The notes beneath the pieces were generated by a model. That model did no database searches. It saw nothing but the letters and a program-made list of their open reading frames with translations, and was not told the DNA's origin. The position numbers were made by a program, and so were the translations under genes. This document shows, piece after piece, positions 58,680-64,000 of a stretch of 64,000 bases of DNA. Source of the DNA: Macrothele yani (taxonomy: Eukaryota > Arthropoda > Arachnida > Araneae > Macrothelidae); NCBI GenBank assembly GCA_039090855.1, contig CM077022.1, positions 76,284,971 to 76,348,970 of the forward strand, written 5' to 3'. Position 1 is the stretch's first letter. The number at the start of each line of letters is the position of its first letter.

Positions 58680-58715
<36 letters not shown>

Positions 58716-58925
58716 CCTCAACTCAAAATAAACTCCATAAAAAAGTAGATTGTGGGAACAAAAAAATGCAGTTGTTCTTTCAGGTGTATGGTGTATCCAA
58801 AAGTGAAGTAGAATGACTTTCCATCTATTTCATTAAAATTTCCATACTGAAAATGTTGTATGTGCATATAGATTTCTGCCTAAGTCATATCATTTATCTG
58901 TTGTTTTTTTTTACCCTTTTTCCAG
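58129..58925. other. End of the last USP32 intron
   Basis: Non-coding. It contains a (CA)n tract at 58682-58713 and ends in the pyrimidine-rich acceptor TTTTTTTACCCTTTTTCCAG (58906-58925). Confidence 0.65.
58682..58713. repeat. (CA)n microsatellite
   Basis: Sixteen CA repeats without interruption. Confidence 0.95.
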
Positions 58926-59096
58926 GAAGTGCAGTTGGATCAGATTGACACAGATTCAGCGTATATGTTGTTCTATGAACGAGAAGGTGTTGACTATGAG
59001 CAATACATGCCTGATGTAACAGGGAAAATTCCTGACACAAGTGATATTGATGCAGAGTTTGAAACAGATTTTAGGAAAATGTGCTGTCTGTCATAA
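58926..59096 (+). CDS. USP32: USP32-type protease, last coding exon with CaaX box
   Basis: Acceptor CCAG|GAA, phase 0, 56 codons then TAA at 59094. It reads EVQLDQIDTDSAYMLFYERE, the last strands of the USP fold (DTDSAY.LFY is the conserved closing motif). An acidic tail with TSDIDAEFETDFRKM follows. The final residues CCLS form a CaaX box, with Cys at the fourth-last position and Ser last, which favours farnesylation. Family knowledge: USP32 is prenylated and sits on membranes; the retained box supports orthology. The exon follows a 15.5-kb intron. Confidence 0.93.
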   Translation, partial: EVQLDQIDTDSAYMLFYEREGVDYEQYMPDVTGKIPDTSDIDAEFETDFRKMCCLS

Positions 59097-59940
59097 AAAT
59101 GTTATTGGCACTGGCTTAAATGGGGAAAATGTTAAATGCCAAATTACATCTGCATCATGCCCTAGTCTTAATATCATTATAATCATTAAAAAAAAAAAAA
59201 AAAAGCAGCCCTGCGTAATGTCTGAAGAAGTGTGTATGGTTTATTTAAAAAAAAAATTACTTGCAAAGCAGTAAAGAAAGAATTTTTGTACATTTAAACT
59301 TTAAATTTTGGACACTAAAATATGTTTGTACAATGTGTTGCAAATAACCATGTAATACTTACACGCTGTAACTCAGATTCAAAATTTTGGCTTATCTTTT
59401 ATGTGGTGATTGGTCTCCCCCTTCTTTTTGTTTTTTCATGGTCACATTTTCAGGCATATGTGGCAGTGACAGGGTTGCTGTTGTTTAAATTTTCAACATA
59501 GTGTAAAGTGACCTTATTACAGTGCTACAGTTGCCTCAGGAACTAACTCCACTGCTTCTTATACCAGGATCTCTTTTGTAAAGAATTGCATCATCTGTGA
59601 TTGTCAGAGCTCAATCATTCTGTGTAGGTTTAGTGGCAGTTTTAATAATTTATTTGCACTTTTTGTAAGTCAGATTTATTTTTAAATATCACATGTTTAT
59701 AGCTTGAAACAGCTTTGCAAATTCTCTGCTGTGTAAACCGTTGTGTAGTTTTGATGAACGTATTTTCTTAAACGCAAAATTAGCTCTCCTTGAATGTAGC
59801 ACATACTGTATTGGTATTTAATTATTTGTACTTTGGTACACTGCTTCCCCCTTAAATCACAGGAAGAAAAGAATGGTGATTTTTTTTTTCCCCATGTATG
59901 TTCTTAGTTTTCAATAAATTGAAATTTGGTACTTTATTCA
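59097..59940 (+). other. Probable 3' UTR of USP32
   Basis: Continuous with the last exon, AT-rich, no splice signals needed. An AATAAA lies at 59912-59917 with a T/G-rich stretch after it (GGTACTTTATTCACTGTTTG). Later AATAAA motifs near 60544 and 60703 could also be used, so the end is uncertain. Confidence 0.5.
59912..59917 (+). promoter_or_regulatory. Candidate polyadenylation signal AATAAA
   Basis: First consensus hexamer downstream of the USP32 stop codon, about 815 bp after it. Confidence 0.4.
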
Positions 59941-61244
59941 CTGTTTGCATCCCACTCTTCCTCCTGCCTCTCATCTGCCTTATATTTTAGGTAATTGCTT
60001 TTTTTTTTTTTTTAACTATTGTGCTTTTTGTGTAGAACTTAAATTACAAGTGATTTGTCAAAATTGTGAGACTTAAGTTATGATAATGTAAACCAGTGTA
60101 TCAATTTAAAATTTGCTAAAAGCTTATTTGTTTTAATATCTACTTACCTTGTTATTATGTAGACTATGTGTCTTTGTTTTCATTTTTTGCACTTGTTATT
60201 ACTTTGAATTTGTGTGTGTGATGTTTATTGATGTTAAAGTTTATTGTGTCAAAGAGCTCATTATCGTTGCTAATTGAGAATGTTTTATGTGTGTGTTATT
60301 AAAAGAGCCTTGTAAAATAATGACGTCAGTCTGTTACTATGTTTAACAATATTTGTTTTGGCTAATGGCACAAATACTTGTCTTTAATATGTGCCATAGA
60401 TTTTTTTATATTCCATGTCAGCAATTCTATACTTTTTCCCCGTTGGTAGTAGTTTTAATACTAATTACATTAAATTCTGTACTCCATTTATTTGATCAGT
60501 GTAAGTTATTGAACATAAAGAAACCAAGTCAAATTTTGATTAAATAAACTTTTTTTAGTTTTTTTTTTCCGGATTTTTTTTTTTTATTGTATCATGCATG
60601 CGCGTGGCTCTCATATAAAATGTGTAATTATTATTATCATATTCATGCATCGTGATTGCTGGTCATTCACTTGAAGATGTAGCACAATGTTGGTTTAATG
60701 AATAAAACAGCAGCTTATACTGTTTCATGGCCTGATTTCTGATGTGAATAATTTTGTGCCAGGAAAGAAATATATATGTCAACTTAATATATAATGTGAG
60801 TGTTATCATTCCTGATTTGTACATAGACAGAGTAATTCAGGAAAATGTGGCCATAGTGACAAGCATTATGTGCATAGATTCATTTTTAACAAAATATTGA
60901 TTTTGCAATAAAATTGCTAGAATGTGAATTATTTCTCTTTTGTCATTTATTTTCTGAGTAAAAAGAAACTAGTTGATATATTTGTTCTTTTGTACATAAC
61001 AATTTTGACCATCCATTACATTAAAATAACTCCAAAAATAGTAGTTGCAACACTTCTGAGAAACAATACCACAAAAGACCTATTCACAGAAGAAAATTTA
61101 AATGTTTTTCTTATCAAAATATGTAATAGCACACTTCTGTAGATAGTTGTAGGATAGGAACATTGGGCTTATGATTAGAAATAATTTGCATTATCTTGCT
61201 GCAAACTTGTGGGGATATCAAAAGTAATAGTAGATAAAAAGCGT
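59941..61244. other. Downstream of USP32, no gene seen
   Basis: AT-rich with many T runs. It may include a longer USP32 3' UTR. Short open frames (60353, 60924) have no recognisable content. Confidence 0.5.
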
Positions 61245-61313
61245 GTATGTATGCCGCACGATAATACTAGTTACTACTGACAACGCTGTACCCAATGTTG
61301 GCAGGTATGCTTT
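61245..61313 (+). mobile_element. Terminal scrap of the CATACCTGCCAAC family
   Basis: GCACGATAATACTAGTTACT then CCAATGTTGGCAGGTATG is the reverse complement of the first 70 bp of the element at 43525. No other part of an element is attached. Confidence 0.78.
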
Positions 61314-61978
61314 AATTGATTTATTTTTTTGTTGTTGTTATTATGATAGTGTGAAGATGCACACTGTTAATATATCCTTTTTTTCCAACCAAGTGAAATA
61401 TGGATTCTGACTATACTACCATTGTAAAAATTACTTTGCCAATTTTGTGATTATTTCATTTGCTCTAATTTTAAAAACAAACTTGTACACTGATATGTAT
61501 TGGTGTTTCCTGTGTTTATCATTTGTTATAAATTGGTCTGTTTGTTACATTCTGTCACAAATTCAGGTATTCATTTCCTTTTATAGACAATTTTCTTGCA
61601 TCTTTGAGTGATGTCTTTGTGAGGTTTCTTATTTGGGTGAGTACTATAGACAAAAAGTGATCAGTGAGTTATGACTGCCCCCTATCCAGGATGGAATAAT
61701 TCCAGTAAACCATCGCAGAAAGGACTGTGGGACAATTCAACCAAGCTCAGTGTCTTTGGAGATGTGATCAAGCAAGTTGGAGCATGAATTCCAGAGTCTG
61801 AGGGAAGTTGTTTGTAAATATCACACCGTTTCTCAAAATGGCATGATTGGGTATTTTATTCGTGGAAACAGCATACTTTGTTGGATGTTGACAGCCCACA
61901 TTGGTTAAGGTGGCTGTAGTGTAGTATGAAACAGATGAATTCACTTCTTGATGGTGAAACTTAAAATACAGTGGGCAA
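61314..61978. other. Intergenic AT-rich DNA
   Basis: I see nothing recognisable. Confidence 0.5.
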
Positions 61979-62115
61979 AAAAGTATTTGCACACCTACAT
62001 TATTTTGCATAAATAAATGTGGAAAGCGATTGAGATGAAATATTTTTGACCATTGGATTATGTTTACAATAAACACACATACGTGTTTTTGTTTTTTTAA
62101 TAATCACAAGAAATA

Positions 62116-63383
62116 CAAGGGGATGCTGATAAGTTCTCGGCCTCACCAAGAAGGAAATGAGCTGGATCCATGAAACTTAGACTATTCCACATATTCACCC
62201 CGAAGTTCAACACTCTTTGCACAGCATTTCTGGAGTTTAACACTTCCGAAAAAAATTCTGAAGTCTGATCACTCAAATACTGCTCTGCTGCTATTGCCTC
62301 CAAATCATTCGAAAAATGCTTCCCTTTAAAACTTCTTAAGGTTTGGGAACAGGAAATAGTCTGATGGAGCAAGGTTGGGTGAGTAGGGTGGATGGTCTAT
62401 GCACTTAAATCACAGATCCCTCAAAACATCCATTGTCTTGCCAGCCTTGTGAGCCGGCACATTGTCCTGCAAAAAGATAACACCTTTCCACCTTTTTTTC
62501 TTCAACACCTCCTTTAATTTGCACAGCAAGTTGGAATAGCATTCAGCATTTATTGTTTGGCTCTTCGGGAGATAGTCAGTCAGTAAAACTCCTTACGAAT
62601 CCTGAAAAATCATTGTCATGACCTTTCCTGCAGACCTTTTGAGTCTTTAATTTTTTTGCTGTGGTGAACCCCAGTGCTGCCACTGCAGAGACTGTTGTTT
62701 TATCTCTGGATTGTAGTGATGTAACCACGTTTCTTCAACAGTGACAAGTCGCTCCAAAAAATTATCACCAAAATGCTGCAAAACCAATTTGGAAATGCCC
62801 ACTCGTTTTCGTTTCTCATCGGCGTTCAAACAATTGGGTACCCACTTCGCTGACATCTTCTGTATATCCAAGTGCTCATGAATTATGAACCCAACACATT
62901 CCCTGGATATCTCCAGTGTCTCCGCTATTATTTTAGCAGAGTTTCTCCGATCTGACAGAATCAAGTCATGAACACGATCAGCAATTTTGGATGGTGTCAC
63001 TGTTGAAGGCCTCCCAGATCTTGCTGCATCTTCGGTCTCAAAGTCTCCACGCTAAAAGTTGGCACACCCTTCACAGTGGAATATGAAGGGCACTTGTCAC
63101 TTAATGTTTGCGTCATACACTTGTAGATTTCCTTTGCAGTTTTCTTCTGCAGGAACAGAAATTCCATGACAACCCGGAGTTCCACATTCGAAAATTCAAC
63201 ACTTTGCATTGAAATGATTTGGTTCAGGGCGTCAAACATCTGCAAAAAAAAAAAAAAAAATCTATTAGTCTGAAAATTGACACTTGACAATACAATAGAA
63301 CACTCTTTCGAGCTGCAGTGACAAAATAATGCTACAATTAGAGGAAGTAGGTTAGGTAGAGAACTTTTCAGCATCCCCTCGTG
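62116..63383 (-). mobile_element. Complete mariner element nested in the Tc1 left end
   Basis: The left end is CAAGGGGATGCTGATAAGTT. The right end, reverse-complemented, is CACGAGGGGATGCTGAAAAG. TA flanks both (62114-62115 and 63384-63385). Length is 1,268 bp, normal for mariner. A (TA)n tract directly follows the right end. Confidence 0.92.
62120..63239 (-). pseudogene. Mariner transposase pseudogene
   Basis: The ATG at 63239 starts MFDALNQIISMQSVEFSNVE and a first helix-turn-helix (KKTAKEIYKCM). After a frame change near 63060 the reading continues TPSKIADRVHDLILSDRRNS, then AKIIAETLEISRECVGFIIH and KMSAKWVPNCLN. The catalytic blocks are altered. VTVEETWLHHY has Glu for the first Asp, LQDNVPAHKAGKT keeps the second, and YSPNLAPSDYFLFP has Asn for the third. 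Stops near 62645 and later complete the loss. Of the DD34D triad only one Asp remains. Confidence 0.86.
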
Positions 63384-63409
63384 TATATATATATATATAT
63401 ATATATATA
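63384..63409. repeat. (TA)n microsatellite
   Basis: Thirteen TA repeats directly beside the mariner end. They probably expanded from, or were targeted because of, the TA insertion site. Confidence 0.93.
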
Positions 63410-63613
63410 ACAAAATCTTAAATTGTCATGCCAAAAAGGTATTTGCACACATAACAATGCTCTGTTTTAAAGCAATTAAACATTACCTTATTGCACATTG
63501 GAAACAAACAAAAGTTTTGGACTGTTTAAAAGACATGTTATAAGATCTTTGGAGCAGCAATTTAGTTTCTGTCGTCACGCGAGGCTCTGAAAAAGTGTAA
63601 GTTTTCTATTCCA

Positions 63614-64000
63614 ATGCAAGAGAGGATTATAACTCTTTATGACTGGAGTTTAAGTTATTGTGAAATTGGTAAAAAGTTTAAGTTTAACTTTTCTAGTGTT
63701 CAGTACATAATAAAAAAGAAAAGAGTGGTGGTATAGAGAATAAATTTCTATCTGGTCATCCGAAGAAGCTAAATGCAAAGCAGCAGAGGGACTCCATTAG
63801 GAAAGCATAAAAAAAAAAAAAAAACCTTCCATAGGTGCTCGAGAATTGGCTACTGATGTTGCATCATCATCGGGGAACACAAGTTCCCAAACTGATTTTA
63901 AATGCTGAGGTTTTAGCTATTGAAAAATTAAAAACAAAAATCTGTTACAATAATACACCAATAAAAATACCATATGCATGGAAACATCTACTTGAAAAAG
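63614..64000 (+). pseudogene. Tc1 transposase N-terminal part, truncated by window end
   Basis: The ATG at 63614 gives MQERIITLYDWSLSYCEIGK, then KFKFNFSSVQYIIKKK, the first helix-turn-helix, and a TAG near 63734. In the next frame are SSRGTPLGKHKKKK-type linker and PSIGARELATDVASSSGN, the second helix-turn-helix. A poly-A tract at 63811 adds a frame change. The catalytic domain lies outside the window, so its state is unknown. Confidence 0.78.

Larger units (their letters stand above)
61979..64000 (+). mobile_element. Tc1-like element with nested direct repeats, cut by window edge
   Basis: The outer repeat CAGTGGGCAAAAAAGTATTT GCACAC follows TA at 61977. An inner repeat CATGCCAAAAAGGTATTTGC ACACAT lies at 63427. 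Subtracting the mariner inserted between them, they are about 178 bp apart. This is the IR/DR arrangement known from Sleeping Beauty-type Tc1 elements. The transposase starts at 63614. The right half is beyond base 64000. Confidence 0.8.

Noticed and set aside
60353..61142. Open frames of 64 and 72 codons downstream of USP32
   Set aside because: AT-rich, no motif; more likely UTR or intergenic DNA.

Overview
This is eukaryotic nuclear DNA. It is AT-rich and intron-dominated, and it carries split exons, poly-A/T tracts, microsatellites, LINEs, tRNA-derived SINEs and many Tc1/mariner elements. Only one ordinary host gene is visible: the last three coding exons of a USP32-type ubiquitin-specific protease on the + strand (21888-22484, 43330-43422, 58926-59096). 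They join in frame and end in a CaaX box. The catalytic-Cys half of the protease must lie left of base 1, so everything from 1 to about 58.9 kb is probably intron of this gene. The mix of transposons and the form of the protease suggest an arthropod, perhaps a chelicerate. That is an inference; no marker in the window settles the species.

Layout. 0-6.2 kb: decayed LINE fragment, a degenerate Tc1 element, and a nearly full-length RTE-type LINE on the minus strand. 6.2-18.8 kb: a mariner (minus) split by an I-clade LINE (plus), itself split at the ORF2 stop codon by a partly tandem-duplicated DNA element whose ends start CAGGGT. Target-site duplications mark both insertions. 18.8-21.7 kb: a Tc1 fragment, a small three-copy repeat and a complete but broken Tc1 element. 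21.9-43.3 kb (second intron seen): a hAT remnant, a pogo-like element, four SINE copies in one orientation, a Tigger element invaded by a Tc1 element with an uninterrupted transposase, two more Tc1 elements and a large palindrome. 43.4-58.9 kb (last intron): an element with CATACCTGCCAAC ends, a Tc1 element, two hairpins (one with a tRNA-like core), LINE and mariner debris, a decayed protein of an unnamed arthropod family, and a 5.5-kb hAT-like element that also contains a CAGGGT element. 59.1-64 kb: USP32 3' UTR and downstream sequence, then a Tc1 element with nested direct repeats that holds a mariner and runs off the edge.

The genes do not form a pathway. The story is one slowly evolving host gene whose introns have collected layers of transposons; nested insertions give a relative order of arrival. 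Almost all transposon genes carry stops or frameshifts. The exception is the 342-codon Tc1 transposase at 29214-30242. I found no CRISPR array, operon, viral gene or defence system.
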